Source: Enterobacteriaceae bacterium RIT691 (lineage in GTDB: Bacteria; Pseudomonadota; Gammaproteobacteria; Enterobacterales; Enterobacteriaceae). Taken from it: 64,000 nucleotides of DNA. How positions within the stretch are numbered: position 1 is the stretch's first letter; each line of letters opens with the position of its first letter. The DNA lies in NCBI GenBank assembly GCA_009668205.1, contig WJYM01000001.1:186001-250000 (forward strand). Reading direction: 5' to 3'. Shown piece after piece: positions 1 to 8,794 of the stretch. The position numbers and the translations under genes are program-made. Under the pieces are notes generated by a model. That model had not been told where the DNA came from. It did no database searches and saw nothing but the letters and a program-made list of their open reading frames with translations.

Positions 1-151
1 GGGCGACCCGACCGTGCTGGACATGAAAAAGCTGCCTGCACCCTGGCCTGCCGTGACCGCACAACCGCTGCCGCCCGTACTGGCAGAACCGCATTCCGCC
101 TGGGTGAATGCGCTGGAGCAGGAATGGCTGCGTCGTTACGGTACCCACTGA
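1..151 (+). CDS. ynjB: YnjB, ABC transporter periplasmic binding protein (C-terminal fragment)
   Basis: Only the last 49 codons are in the window; the reading frame starts at base 2 and ends with TGA at 149-151 (C-terminus ..RRYGTH). The fragment is assigned to YnjB because it directly precedes ynjC and ynjD in the order of the E. coli ynjBCD operon. YnjB is the predicted periplasmic solute-binding component; its substrate is not established. The end overlaps the ynjC start by 28 bases, which suggests translational coupling. No domain can be judged from this short piece. Confidence 0.8.
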   Translation, partial: GDPTVLDMKKLPAPWPAVTAQPLPPVLAEPHSAWVNALEQEWLRRYGTH

Positions 152-1659
152 TTGCCCTGCTGTGGGCCGCGATGGGCATCATTTATCTGCCCTTGCTGCC
201 CGCCACGGCACAGCTGCTGAGTCCGGCGTTTTCCGCTTCCCAATGGCGGGCGCTGGTTGAACATCCTGAGCTTCCCCAGGCGCTGCTCGCCACGCTGGTC
301 TCCACGTCCATCGCCGTCGTGGGCGCGTTGACGATTGCCCTCTGTGTGGTCGCCGCACTCTGGCCTTCCAAACGCTGGCAACAGCTGGCGACACAATTGC
401 CCTTGATGCTGGCCATTCCACACGTCGCTTTTGCCACCGCTGCCCTGCTGCTGTTTGCCGAAGGCGGCTGGCTGTTTGGCCTGTTTCCGTCGTTAACGCC
501 CCCGGTCGATCGCTACGGTATCGGCCTTGGCCTGACGCTGGCCGTGAAAGAGAGCGTCTTCCTGCTGTGGGCCATGTACGCCCTGCTTGGGCAAAAAAGG
601 CTGGCACAACAGGCGCTGGTGCTGCGCAGCCAGGGCTATGGACGCTGGCAGTGTCTGGCGTGGCTGATCGTGCCGCAGCTTATGCCCCAACTGCGAATAA
701 TCCTGCTGGCAACAGCCGCCTGGACGCTGTCTGCGGTGGACGTGGCGATCATTCTCGGCCCGGGTAATCCGCCTACGCTGGCGGTGCTGGCCTGGCAGTG
801 GCTCTTTCAGGGCGATGACGTCCAGCAGGCACAGGGGTCACTCGTCTGCATACTGTTAGTGATAATTCTGGCCGTGATGGCGCTGTTCTTTACGCTGGCC
901 TGGCGGTATTTTCGAAAAGCGATCCCGGATTTTCAGGGCTTGCGTCGCCCTTCCCCTTTTGCCCTGCCCGGCATCACGTTTAGCCTGCTACTGCCTTTTT
1001 CAGGTTTGCTTTGCGCCCTTACCCTCGCGTGGGTGTCGAACCTGGCGTTCGCTTCGTTGGAAAGTCTGACCAACAGCCTGTGGCTGGCACTGCTGTCGGC
1101 CCTGATAAGCGGCGGGCTGTGCCTGCTGTGGCTGGAATTCGGTGCGAAACGTTTTACTTTCTGGGTCTGGCTGCCGTTGCTGTTGCCCGCCCTGCCGCTT
1201 GTCGCCGGGCAATATCAGTTGGCGTTGCTCACCGTCCAGGACGGCGAATGGCTAACGGTGCTGTGGGGCCATCTGCTGTGGGTGGTACCGTGGATGCTGT
1301 TCCTGCTTCAGCCCGCCTGGCAGCGTATTGACCCCCGGCTGGTGCTGGTCGCCCGGACGCTGGGCTGGAGCCGCTGGCGCTGCTTCTGGCAGGTAAAATG
1401 TTTATTGCTTATTCGCCCCGTGCTTAGCGCGCTGGCCGTGGGCTTTTCCGTGAGCATCGCGCAATACCTGCCGACGGTGTGGCTGGGCGGCGGGCGAATC
1501 ACCACGCTGACCACCGACGCTGTGGCCCTCAGCAGCGGCGGCAATAACGCGCTGCTGGCTTCACAAGCCCTGTGGCAACTGCTGTTGCCGGGTCTTTTCT
1601 TCCTGCTGATTGCGCTTGCGCTGCGTGCTATCAGCCACTCTCGACAAGGATTGCGCTGA
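124..1659 (+). CDS. ynjC: YnjC, two-domain ABC transporter permease
   Basis: 511-residue inner membrane protein, the same length as E. coli YnjC. It has about twelve hydrophobic segments in two homologous halves, each with a binding-protein-dependent permease loop (first half near residues 160-190 around YGRWQCLAWLIVPQL, second near 410-440 around LGWSRWRCFWQVK). It should form the channel of the YnjBCD importer between YnjB and the ATPase YnjD; the substrate is unknown. The start lies inside ynjB and the TGA shares one base with the ynjD ATG, so the three genes are a compact operon. Confidence 0.93.
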   Translation: MAASLRYPLIALLWAAMGIIYLPLLPATAQLLSPAFSASQWRALVEHPELPQALLATLVSTSIAVVGALTIALCVVAALWPSKRWQQLATQLPLMLAIPHVAFATAALLLFAEGGWLFGLFPSLTPPVDRYGIGLGLTLAVKESVFLLWAMYALLGQKRLAQQALVLRSQGYGRWQCLAWLIVPQLMPQLRIILLATAAWTLSAVDVAIILGPGNPPTLAVLAWQWLFQGDDVQQAQGSLVCILLVIILAVMALFFTLAWRYFRKAIPDFQGLRRPSPFALPGITFSLLLPFSGLLCALTLAWVSNLAFASLESLTNSLWLALLSALISGGLCLLWLEFGAKRFTFWVWLPLLLPALPLVAGQYQLALLTVQDGEWLTVLWGHLLWVVPWMLFLLQPAWQRIDPRLVLVARTLGWSRWRCFWQVKCLLLIRPVLSALAVGFSVSIAQYLPTVWLGGGRITTLTTDAVALSSGGNNALLASQALWQLLLPGLFFLLIALALRAISHSRQGLR

Positions 1660-2279
1660 TGCTGCACGTTCGTGCCTTAACGCTGGAGCCGCTGCTCAAC
1701 AACGTCAATTTTCAGGTAGAAAACGGGCACATCCTGACGCTAATGGGGGATTCCGGCAGCGGAAAATCCACCCTGTTTGCCTGGATGGTGGGCGCGCTGC
1801 CCGAGACGTTCCGTGCCACAGGGGAACTCTGGCTGAATGACAGACGCATCGACAGGCTGCCCACGGAAGAACGGCAGACGGGGCTGCTTTTTCAGGATGC
1901 CTTACTGTTTGACCCTTTCAGCGTGGGCCAGAACCTGCTGCTGGCGCTCCCCGCGTCGGTTGACCGGCGCGCCCGGCGAGAAAAGGTTGAACAGGCGCTG
2001 GATCATGCCGGGCTGGAAGGCTTTTTTTCGCGGGATCCGGCGACGCTTTCAGGTGGACAACGCGCCCGCGTGGCGCTCCTTCGGGCGCTGTTGGCTCAGC
2101 CCAAAGCCCTGCTGCTGGATGAACCGTTTAGCGGCCTTGATGCTACGCTTCGTGATAGCTTCCGCGCCTTTGTGTTTGCTGAGATAAAACGTCTGAACAT
2201 TCCCGCGCTGCTGGTGACGCATGACGTCGCCGATATTCCGCCTGGCGGACGCTGCCTGCAGCTTGAAAGCTGGCGTTAA
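1659..2279 (+). CDS. ynjD: YnjD, ABC transporter ATPase
   Basis: 206-residue ATP-binding subunit. Walker A is GDSGSGKST (about residues 32-40), the ABC signature is LSGGQRARVALLRALL, and Walker B is LLLDEPFSGLD, followed by the H-loop LLVTHDVADI. The ATG at 1659 overlaps the ynjC stop (TGATG), which decides this start over a longer upstream reading that runs through ynjC. It powers the YnjBC importer. All nucleotide-binding motifs look intact. Confidence 0.93.
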   Translation: MLHVRALTLEPLLNNVNFQVENGHILTLMGDSGSGKSTLFAWMVGALPETFRATGELWLNDRRIDRLPTEERQTGLLFQDALLFDPFSVGQNLLLALPASVDRRARREKVEQALDHAGLEGFFSRDPATLSGGQRARVALLRALLAQPKALLLDEPFSGLDATLRDSFRAFVFAEIKRLNIPALLVTHDVADIPPGGRCLQLESWR

Positions 2280-2354
2280 CCTGCGCCAGAACAAGGATTC
2301 TCCGATATCAGAGGTTCAGAATGACGCTTCACTTTACTCCTGACGGGCATTTCG

Positions 2355-3662
2355 ATGAAACGTGTTTCTCAACTGACCGCGCTGGCCCTGCTGATCGGGC
2401 TTTCCTCCTCTGCCACTTATGCGGCTGACATGACCAAGCCGCTGACCTTCAGCCAGCTTCAGCAGCAAAAAGGCGTCGCCATTGATACGCGTCTGAGCGC
2501 TTTTTATAACGGCTGGCCACAAACGCTTAACGGTCACGAAGGCCATGAACCTTCGGCCCTTAACCTCTCTGCCAGCTGGCTTTCTGCCATGAGCGATGAA
2601 CAGCTTAGCGCCTGGCTGAAAGATCATCAGCTCACGTCGGCGACGCCGGTGGCACTGTATGGCTCAGCCCAGGACAACGACGCGGTCGCAGGCAGACTGA
2701 AAAAAGCAGGAATGACACAGGTCAGCGTGCTGAGCGATGCGCTGCAGCAGCCTGAACGCCTGCAAAAAATGGCCCATTTTGAACAGCTGGTTTACCCACA
2801 GTGGCTGCATGATTTGCAGCAGAAGAAAGCCGTCACCGCGGCTCCGGCTGGCGACTGGAAAGTGATTGAAGCCGCCTGGGGCGCGCCCAAACTCTATCTG
2901 TTGAGCCATATTCCTGGCGCGGGCTATATTGACACCAACGAGGTCGAAAGCGAGCCACTGTGGAATAAAGTCTCGGACGATAAGCTGAAGGCGCTGATGG
3001 CGAAACAGGGTATTCGCCACGATACCACCGTGATCCTTTATGGTCGTGACGTCTATGCCGCCGCACGTGTGGCGCAAATTCTGCTGTACGCCGGGGTGAA
3101 AGATGTACGCCTGCTCGACGGCGGCTGGAAAACCTGGTCTGACGCCGGACTGCCTGTTGAACGCGGCACCCCGGGTAACGTGACACCGGCGCCTGATTTC
3201 GGCGCGCCGATCCCAGGCCAGCCGCAGCTGATGCTGAATACCGAGCAGGCCCGCGCCTTACTGCATCGTCAGGATGCCTCACTGGTCAGCATTCGTTCGT
3301 GGCCGGAGTTTATCGGTACCACCAGTGGGTACAGTTATATCAAGCCAAAAGGCGAAATCGCCGGCGCCCGTTGGGGCCATGCGGGCAGTGACTCCACCCA
3401 CATGGAAGATTTCCACAACCCGGACGGCACGATGCGCAGCGCGGATGATATCGCCGCAATGTGGAAGCAGTGGCACATTCTGCCGTCGCAGCAGGTCGCG
3501 TTTTACTGCGGTACCGGCTGGCGTGCGTCGGAAACGTTTATGTATGCCCGCGCGATGGGCTGGCAGAACGTTGCCGTCTATGACGGTGGCTGGTATGAGT
3601 GGAGCCAGAATGCGAAAAACCCGGTCCAACGCGGCGAACGCGGGCCGGATCAGGAAAGGTAA
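2355..3662 (+). CDS. ynjE: YnjE, periplasmic thiosulfate sulfurtransferase (three rhodanese domains)
   Basis: 435 residues, same length as E. coli YnjE. A Sec signal peptide is visible (MKRVSQLTALALLIGL.. ending TYA-AD), so the enzyme is exported. Three rhodanese repeats follow, roughly residues 30-150, 165-280 and 295-425. Only the last carries the active-site loop with cysteine (YCGTGWRAS, around residue 385); the first two lack a catalytic cysteine, as in the family. It transfers sulfane sulfur in vitro; the physiological role is not settled. It lies 75 bases after ynjD and is followed by a hairpin terminator. Confidence 0.93.
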   Translation: MKRVSQLTALALLIGLSSSATYAADMTKPLTFSQLQQQKGVAIDTRLSAFYNGWPQTLNGHEGHEPSALNLSASWLSAMSDEQLSAWLKDHQLTSATPVALYGSAQDNDAVAGRLKKAGMTQVSVLSDALQQPERLQKMAHFEQLVYPQWLHDLQQKKAVTAAPAGDWKVIEAAWGAPKLYLLSHIPGAGYIDTNEVESEPLWNKVSDDKLKALMAKQGIRHDTTVILYGRDVYAAARVAQILLYAGVKDVRLLDGGWKTWSDAGLPVERGTPGNVTPAPDFGAPIPGQPQLMLNTEQARALLHRQDASLVSIRSWPEFIGTTSGYSYIKPKGEIAGARWGHAGSDSTHMEDFHNPDGTMRSADDIAAMWKQWHILPSQQVAFYCGTGWRASETFMYARAMGWQNVAVYDGGWYEWSQNAKNPVQRGERGPDQER

Positions 3663-3691
3663 TCCTCTGCCGGATGCCGCGAGGGAAAAGC

Positions 3692-3719
3692 AAAACGGTA
3701 GCCTCCGGGCTACCGTTTT
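3692..3719. terminator. Bidirectional intrinsic terminator between ynjE and ynjF
   Basis: Perfect 10-bp arms AAAACGGTAG and CTACCGTTTT around a short loop. The A-run on the left and T-run on the right let it work for ynjE on the plus strand and ynjF on the minus strand. Confidence 0.85.
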
Positions 3720-3764
3720 TTGTGTTTGCGCGTTCTTCGCGTGGGATAAGGTCAGATTGCGGAA

Positions 3765-4394
3765 TCAGCCGACGTCCGGCTTTTCAAGCCGGGACAGCGT
3801 CTGATACCCACTCACTATCCGGGTGAATGTCGTCATCCAACAGAGCGCACCAAAAATCCACGCCATCCAGGCAAACCACGCCGGGAACACGCAGCTCAAC
3901 ACGAACAGCAGGATCGTCTCCGTGCCTTCCGTTAGTCCACCCAGATAGTAGAAAGACTTGTGGGCATAGCCTGGGTTATCAATCTGATGCTTCGCCGCCA
4001 GCGCCGCAAAAGCCAGAAAGCTGCTGCCGGTGCCGATAAACGCAAACAGCAGCCAGCCACCGGCCAGCGCATTGGCCTGCGGGTCCGCAAGAATGAAGCC
4101 AAACGGTACCAGCGCGTAAAACAGAAAATCCAGCGAGATATCCAGAAAACCGCCCGCGTCGGTCAGCCCCTGTCGGCGTGCCAGTGCGCCGTCAAGCCCG
4201 TCACACAGGCGGTTAATCACAATCGCGACCAGCGCCGGGATAAACCACCCTAACGCCAGGAACGGCAGCGCCAGTACGCCGATGGCGAAACCGAACAGCG
4301 TCGTGCCGTTGGCGGTGATGCCCCGGCAGTGCAGTTGCTCAGCCACCCGATTCAATAGCGGCTTCACACGGGGATGCAAATGGCGGTCAAGCAT
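3765..4394 (-). CDS. ynjF: YnjF, CDP-alcohol phosphatidyltransferase family membrane protein
   Basis: 209-residue integral membrane protein. The family motif DG-x2-AR-x8-G-x3-D-x3-D is complete (DGLDGALARR..GGFLDISLD, about residues 58-82), so the metal-dependent transferase site should work; the acceptor alcohol is unknown. The start MLDRHLHPRV is chosen because it matches the family N-terminus and because its ATG overlaps the stop of the upstream gene in the 8-base stretch ATGCTTGA, a typical translational coupling. An in-frame upstream start 7 codons earlier is less likely. Confidence 0.88.
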   Translation of the reverse strand: MLDRHLHPRVKPLLNRVAEQLHCRGITANGTTLFGFAIGVLALPFLALGWFIPALVAIVINRLCDGLDGALARRQGLTDAGGFLDISLDFLFYALVPFGFILADPQANALAGGWLLFAFIGTGSSFLAFAALAAKHQIDNPGYAHKSFYYLGGLTEGTETILLFVLSCVFPAWFAWMAWIFGALCWMTTFTRIVSGYQTLSRLEKPDVG

Positions 4395-4953
4395 GCGGTT
4401 TCCCCTGCAGGTCACACAGCCCCTGTGAGGGAATATCCAGCGCGGCGTTAAAGCGCGCTGAAAGATTCTGGAACGCCACCAGCGCGGTCATTTCGCTGAT
4501 TTGCTCAACGTTATAAAACTGGCGCAGCGTCACTTTTTGGGCCTCACTGATCATGGGCGGCGTGGTGGTCATCGCATCGGCGTAATCGAGTGCGGCACGT
4601 TCCGCCTCGCTGAACAGCGCGGACTGCTGCCACTGAGCAACCGCCTGCACTTTTTCGACGCTGTTGCTGCGCTGGGCCAGACGCAGGGTGTTCGCATCAA
4701 TACAAAATGCGCAGTGGCACTGCTGTGAAACCCGGGTCATCAGTAGCGCCCGCAATTCCGGCGTGAGACGCGCTTTTTTGCGCTCCAGCCAACCGACAAA
4801 CAGCGCCACCAGCCAAAACAGGCGCGGCATTCTCCCCCACCAGCGCGTGGGATGAAGAATTTCGCCATAGTGCTTTTTCTGCATCATCACTATCGGTGCA
4901 AGGGAGGAGGGAATATCGCTAAGCGGCGGTATCCACGACTGCTGGTTTTTCAC
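4387..4953 (-). CDS. AhpD-like / carboxymuconolactone decarboxylase family protein
   Basis: 188 residues from a GTG start. The GTG at 4951-4953 follows a clear AGGAG Shine-Dalgarno sequence about 7 bases upstream; the alternative is a TTG 11 codons earlier without a good ribosome site. The core has the AhpD redox motif CAFC followed by ID (residues 81-86 from the GTG), and a downstream region FSEAERAALDYADAMT typical of the alkylhydroperoxidase core. AhpD-type proteins reduce peroxides through the CxxC pair; the partner here is unknown. It is the first gene of a two-gene unit with ynjF, a gene E. coli lacks at this position as far as I recall. Confidence 0.78.
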   Translation of the reverse strand: MKNQQSWIPPLSDIPSSLAPIVMMQKKHYGEILHPTRWWGRMPRLFWLVALFVGWLERKKARLTPELRALLMTRVSQQCHCAFCIDANTLRLAQRSNSVEKVQAVAQWQQSALFSEAERAALDYADAMTTTPPMISEAQKVTLRQFYNVEQISEMTALVAFQNLSARFNAALDIPSQGLCDLQGKPHA

Positions 4954-5031
4954 CCGGAAACTCCTGCGGATCTTCAGATTTATCAACGGCAGAGATAGTA
5001 TGACACGCTGTGAACAGGAATCTTGACCTCT

Positions 5032-5448
5032 ATGCTGAAAACAATTGATGTGGTGGCAGCGATCCTCGAGAAAGAGGCGCTTATTTTACTCGCGCAGCGT
5101 CCGCAAAGCGGCGATCAGCCCGGGCTGTGGGAATTTCCCGGTGGAAAAGTGGAAGCGGGCGAAACGCAGCCCGACGCACTCGTCCGCGAACTTCGTGAAG
5201 AGCTGGGTATTGAAGCACTCCCCGGCGCGTATGTCGCGAGCCATCAGCGCGAAGTCTCCGGAAGGCGCATCCACCTTCACGCCTGGCACGTCCCGCGGTT
5301 TACTGGCGAGCTGACGGCTCATGAGCACAGCCAGCTGGTCTGGGTGACACCGGAAGAGGCCTTTGGCTACGATCTGGCCCCCGCCGATATTCCCCTACTG
5401 GAGGCATTTATTGCCTTACGCGCCGCCAGACCAGCGGATTCGTGCTGA
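5032..5448 (+). CDS. nudG: NudG, CTP pyrophosphohydrolase (Nudix)
   Basis: 138 residues. The Nudix box G-x5-E-x7-REUxEExGU is complete (GGKVEAGETQPDALVRELREELGI, split here as GGKVEAGET and REELGI; about residues 37-60). NudG hydrolyses pyrimidine (d)NTPs, preferring CTP, 5-methyl-dCTP and oxidised forms. The ATG at 5032 is preferred (MLKTIDVVAAI matches the family start); a TTG three codons earlier is possible. It is divergent from the AhpD-like gene and its 3' end overlaps convergent ynjH by 41 bases. Confidence 0.9.
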   Translation: MLKTIDVVAAILEKEALILLAQRPQSGDQPGLWEFPGGKVEAGETQPDALVRELREELGIEALPGAYVASHQREVSGRRIHLHAWHVPRFTGELTAHEHSQLVWVTPEEAFGYDLAPADIPLLEAFIALRAARPADSC

Positions 5449-5680
5449 TCGTTTTCTCATCACGCTGACACTGCAACAGCACGCCTTCGGCTTTAATCAC
5501 CGCCCCTTCTGAGTAATTCTGATTTTCATAAATGCAGCACTGGGAACAGGGCTGCGCGTGCTGACCACTGCTGCTGAACACTTCCGGCGGCACGCTCACC
5601 TCCACGTCCGGGCGAATACGCTGCTCGGCCTGGGCTACGCTGCTCACCAGTAGCAGACCGACAATCAGTACAAATTTCAT
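5408..5680 (-). CDS. ynjH: YnjH, small exported DUF1496 protein
   Basis: 90 residues with a Sec signal peptide (MKFVLIVGLLLVSSVAQA-EQ), leaving a mature periplasmic protein of about 71 residues. The cysteine cluster CSQCC and a further Cys near the C-terminus are conserved features of YnjH/DUF1496; function unknown. Length equals the E. coli orthologue. It is convergent with nudG and divergent from gdhA. Confidence 0.88.
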   Translation of the reverse strand: MKFVLIVGLLLVSSVAQAEQRIRPDVEVSVPPEVFSSSGQHAQPCSQCCIYENQNYSEGAVIKAEGVLLQCQRDEKTISTNPLVWRRVRQ

Positions 5681-5908
5681 GACGTTTCCTTTTATTCGCG
5701 ACTCTCAGCTAACTATATCGGCCTTATCGCGCCACAACTTAAATTTTACGGCTCATCGTTTTTTATTATGACCGGCCCCGGATTATCAAATTTCCCTTCA
5801 GAGCGTGATTTTTGCTTGCCTGAGGCAGCCGCAGCGGAGATAGTCGAAAAAGCATGACAACAAACACAACATCATCAGACCGTTATCGTCATAAGAGGAA
5901 TTTATCGT

Positions 5909-7252
5909 ATGGAATCGTCCCTCTCTCTGGAACAGTTTCTCAACCGCGTGCAGCAGCGCGATCCGCACCAACCGGAATTCGCTCAGGCGGTTCGCGAAGT
6001 CATGAGCACCCTGTGGCCGTTTCTTGAGGCCAACCCCCGTTATCGCCAGATGTCCCTGCTGGAGCGTCTTGTAGAACCTGAACGCGTCATTCAATTTCGT
6101 GTCACCTGGGTCGACGATCACAACCAGGTCCAGGTTAACCGCGCCTGGCGCGTGCAGTTCAACTCAGCGATTGGGCCGTTCAAAGGGGGAATGCGTTTTC
6201 ATCCGTCGGTGAACCTGTCGATCCTGAAATTCCTCGGCTTCGAGCAGACCTTCAAGAACGCCCTGACCACCCTGCCGATGGGCGGTGGCAAAGGCGGAAG
6301 CGATTTTAACCCGAAAGGTAAAAGCGAAGGCGAAGTGATGCGCTTCTGTCAGGCGCTGATGAGCGAGCTCTATCGCCACCTGGGTGCCGACACAGACGTG
6401 CCCGCAGGTGATATCGGCGTTGGCGCACGCGAAGTCGGCTTTATGGCCGGGATGATGAAAAAACTCTCCAACAACACCGCCTGTGTGTTCACCGGTAAAG
6501 GTCTCTCTTTCGGTGGCAGCCTGATTCGCCCGGAAGCGACCGGCTACGGCCTGGTGTACTTCACCGATGCGATGCTTAAACGCCACGGTTTGGGCTTTGA
6601 AGGCCAGCGGGTCGCCGTATCGGGTTCTGGCAACGTGGCGCAATACGCTATCGAAAAAGCGATGGCGCTTGGCGCGCGCGTCATCACGGCCTCGGACTCC
6701 AGCGGTACCGTGGTTGATGAAGCAGGTTTCACCGCCGAAAAACTGGCGCGCCTGGAAGCGATCAAATCCAGCCGCGACGGGCGTGTAGCCGACTACGCGC
6801 GTGAGTTCGGCCTGCAATATCTGGAAGGCCAGCAGCCGTGGGCCGTGCCGGTGGATATCGCTCTGCCGTGCGCCACGCAAAACGAGCTGGACGTGGACGC
6901 GGCGCGCTCACTGATTGCCAACGGCGTAAAAGCCGTAGCCGAAGGCGCAAACATGCCAACCACCATTGCCGCGACAGACCTGTTCCTGCAAGCGGGCGTC
7001 CTGTTTGCACCGGGCAAAGCCGCTAACGCGGGAGGCGTGGCAACCTCCGGTCTGGAAATGGCGCAGAACGCCGCGCGCATGGGCTGGAAAGCGGAAAAAG
7101 TCGATGCCCGTTTGCATCACATCATGCTGGATATTCATCAGGCCTGCGTGGAGTATGGCGGCGAAGCGAAACAAACTCACTACGTGCGCGGCGCGAATAT
7201 TGCCGGGTTTGTGAAGGTGGCCGATGCGATGCTGGCTCAGGGTGTGATTTAA
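5909..7252 (+). CDS. gdhA: NADP-specific glutamate dehydrogenase
   Basis: 447 residues, the full family length. It makes L-glutamate from 2-oxoglutarate, ammonia and NADPH in the cytoplasm and is important when ammonia and energy are plentiful. The substrate motif GGGKGGSDFNPKGKS with the catalytic lysine lies near residue 125, and a Rossmann NADP fold follows (VAVSGSGNVAQYA, about residue 235). A RBS (AAGAGG) precedes the ATG. A GC-rich hairpin follows the stop; beyond it the sequence turns AT-rich and foreign. Confidence 0.97.
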   Translation: MESSLSLEQFLNRVQQRDPHQPEFAQAVREVMSTLWPFLEANPRYRQMSLLERLVEPERVIQFRVTWVDDHNQVQVNRAWRVQFNSAIGPFKGGMRFHPSVNLSILKFLGFEQTFKNALTTLPMGGGKGGSDFNPKGKSEGEVMRFCQALMSELYRHLGADTDVPAGDIGVGAREVGFMAGMMKKLSNNTACVFTGKGLSFGGSLIRPEATGYGLVYFTDAMLKRHGLGFEGQRVAVSGSGNVAQYAIEKAMALGARVITASDSSGTVVDEAGFTAEKLARLEAIKSSRDGRVADYAREFGLQYLEGQQPWAVPVDIALPCATQNELDVDAARSLIANGVKAVAEGANMPTTIAATDLFLQAGVLFAPGKAANAGGVATSGLEMAQNAARMGWKAEKVDARLHHIMLDIHQACVEYGGEAKQTHYVRGANIAGFVKVADAMLAQGVI

Positions 7253-7258
7253 CAGCAT

Positions 7259-7283
7259 GGCCCGGCGAGACCCACGCCGGGCC
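7259..7283 (+). terminator. gdhA terminator hairpin
   Basis: Arms GGCCCGGCG and CGCCGGGCC with a 7-base loop, followed by a weak T-tract (TTCAGATT). It could also be a REP-like palindrome acting as a terminator. Confidence 0.6.
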
Positions 7284-7312
7284 TTCAGATTACGCCATTG
7301 GGCAGAGGCTTT

Positions 7313-7342
7313 ATGCCCTCACCCTGCCCCTCCCACAGGAGA
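7313..7342. repeat. Fragment of a dispersed enterobacterial repeat at the left edge of the island
   Basis: The stretch beginning ATGCCCTCACCCTGCCCCT resembles the one at 11206-11238 that begins ATGCCCTCACCCCGGCCCT; the second has the downstream arm GGAGAGGG, this one ends early at GGAGA. The sequence is of the kind seen many times in Enterobacter intergenic regions. The two copies bracket the island. Confidence 0.5.
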
Positions 7343-7505
7343 TAAAGCAAGGTTTCTTTCGCTCGGTTCTAACCCTGAAATGCCCCTTAGTGCAGCTTTA
7401 GCGTAATTTAATCACTGTCTCTCTCCAAAGAAATTATCAGGATACCAATAAAACAACAGACCGGGACGCTCGGGTTGATATCATTTGGCACTATGTGATT
7501 AGGCT

Positions 7506-7914
7506 ATCGCGCTGATTGATGAAATGTGCTCCCATTATCCTGATAGTCCATACATTTTCCCCGTTGTGCGTTAGGAGGAAAGCAAGCAAGATATTCAGCA
7601 ATGGCCTGGATCGGAACGCTTAAACCGTCCTCCAAACTTCCAACGTCGTTCATGTCCAGCAATATGCTTAGTAAAAGTATTTTTCGCTATCGTGATCGAT
7701 CAGGAATAAAATCATTTACTCCTTACGATATTCGTCGCACGTTTACGTGCATTAGGAGCAGATTCAGCGGCCCAATAAGATCCGTGACAGCATTCAGAAC
7801 CATTGCCAGAATGACATATCGTCAAAGCATTATGACCGTTATGATCATTTTGAGGAGAAAATGGAGGTGGTAATGGTTTGGGAAGCGAAGTTATTAGAAT
7901 TCCTTTATAGCTAA
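7506..7914 (+). pseudogene. Tyrosine integrase remnant, copy 1 (catalytic domain, decayed)
   Basis: Joined from more than one frame, the translation reads like the C-terminal half of a P4-type integrase: ALIDEMCSHYPDSPYIFPVVR, then a stop and frame changes, SSNMLSKSIFRYRDRSG, TPYDIRRTFT, and finally RDSIQNHCQND, SSKHYDRYDHFEEK with the catalytic tyrosine, ending at TAA 7912. The usual HxxR box is changed to YDIR. Stops and frameshifts make it non-functional. The N-terminal half is not visible. It is the first element of a module repeated at 9.1 kb. Confidence 0.75.
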
Positions 7915-7954
7915 ATACCCAGTAATCATCAACTCTGTGAATCCTTTTATTCAG

Positions 7955-7990
7955 CCTATCAACCATATAAATTGATAGGAGTTGTTTTTA
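7955..7990 (+). terminator. Intrinsic terminator after integrase remnant 1
   Basis: Arms CCTATCAA and TTGATAGG around a 9-base loop, followed by a T-rich tract (GTTGTTTTTAC). It separates the integrase remnant from the next gene. No similar hairpin is seen at the matching place in copy 2. Confidence 0.6.
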
Positions 7991-8086
7991 CATTCCATAA
8001 GTAATGGATGAATACAAACGTGAGACGCATCACATATTAACTGCTAATCGTCGTCAAAGATAACCTTCTGAATAAAGGAGGTTAAT

Positions 8087-8794
8087 ATGCATTACAACCA
8101 GACGATCATGGACAGGATCGGAAGCGATAAAGATTTAGCTCTAAGATTGGACCATGCTTTTGCAGGAGTCAAAGATGGCGCCATTGATGCCCTAAATAGT
8201 ATGAGTGATGGTGCAACACGCATACTTTATTACACATCTTGTTTAACAGATAACTATCAAGATGTTTGTAATAAATTACAGGAAGAAGATAAAAGGTTTG
8301 CATTAGGTTTACTGCATTTAGTTAAAGACTATGATTTAATTTATCATATGATTCTTTTATACATAAAAGTTTTATTAAGACACAAAAATGCGTCACAAAA
8401 GAAAAGTATCCTAGAAAGAGTCGTTTCGTTTGCTACTAGCTATGCAGTGGGGCAAGTATCTGATGCAGCACTGATGTATTCAATAACCAGATCTATTTGC
8501 CTAACCTATCAAACAACGGTAGCAATTGATAGCGCACTAGGGAAAGTAATTGGTGAAAAAGTAGCATTTGCTGCCGCGGTATTAAGTGGGGTAGGAAAAA
8601 TGCAAAAAGCCGCTGATAGCGCAAATAATTTAAAAAAACTGTGTCCACAGTTCTATCAAACATTATATGATGAAACCCTTGAAATGATGTACTTCCTGAT
8701 AGAACCAATAATAATAAAAAATGGATATTTCAATGTTGACACAGCCTCTGATGAAAAAATCGCGGCGACACTAAGGAATATGTTAGGCAAATGA
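8087..8794 (+). CDS. Unknown helical protein, copy 1; candidate type VI effector
   Basis: 235 residues, not recognised as any named family. The start is fixed by a strong AAAGGAGG five bases upstream. The protein is largely helical, without a signal peptide; mildly hydrophobic stretches lie near residues 125-180 (ALMYSITRSICL, KVAFAAAVLSGVG). It is roughly 60 % identical by eye to the protein at 9677-10408, the most conserved parts being DNYQDVCNKL and LYDETLEMMYFLIEPII. The stop overlaps the next gene (ATGA), and an Hcp gene start follows. The coding is AT-rich compared with the flanking genes. Small size, position next to Hcp and a partner membrane protein fit a Hcp-carried toxin, but this is inference. 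Confidence 0.75.
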   Translation: MHYNQTIMDRIGSDKDLALRLDHAFAGVKDGAIDALNSMSDGATRILYYTSCLTDNYQDVCNKLQEEDKRFALGLLHLVKDYDLIYHMILLYIKVLLRHKNASQKKSILERVVSFATSYAVGQVSDAALMYSITRSICLTYQTTVAIDSALGKVIGEKVAFAAAVLSGVGKMQKAADSANNLKKLCPQFYQTLYDETLEMMYFLIEPIIIKNGYFNVDTASDEKIAATLRNMLGK

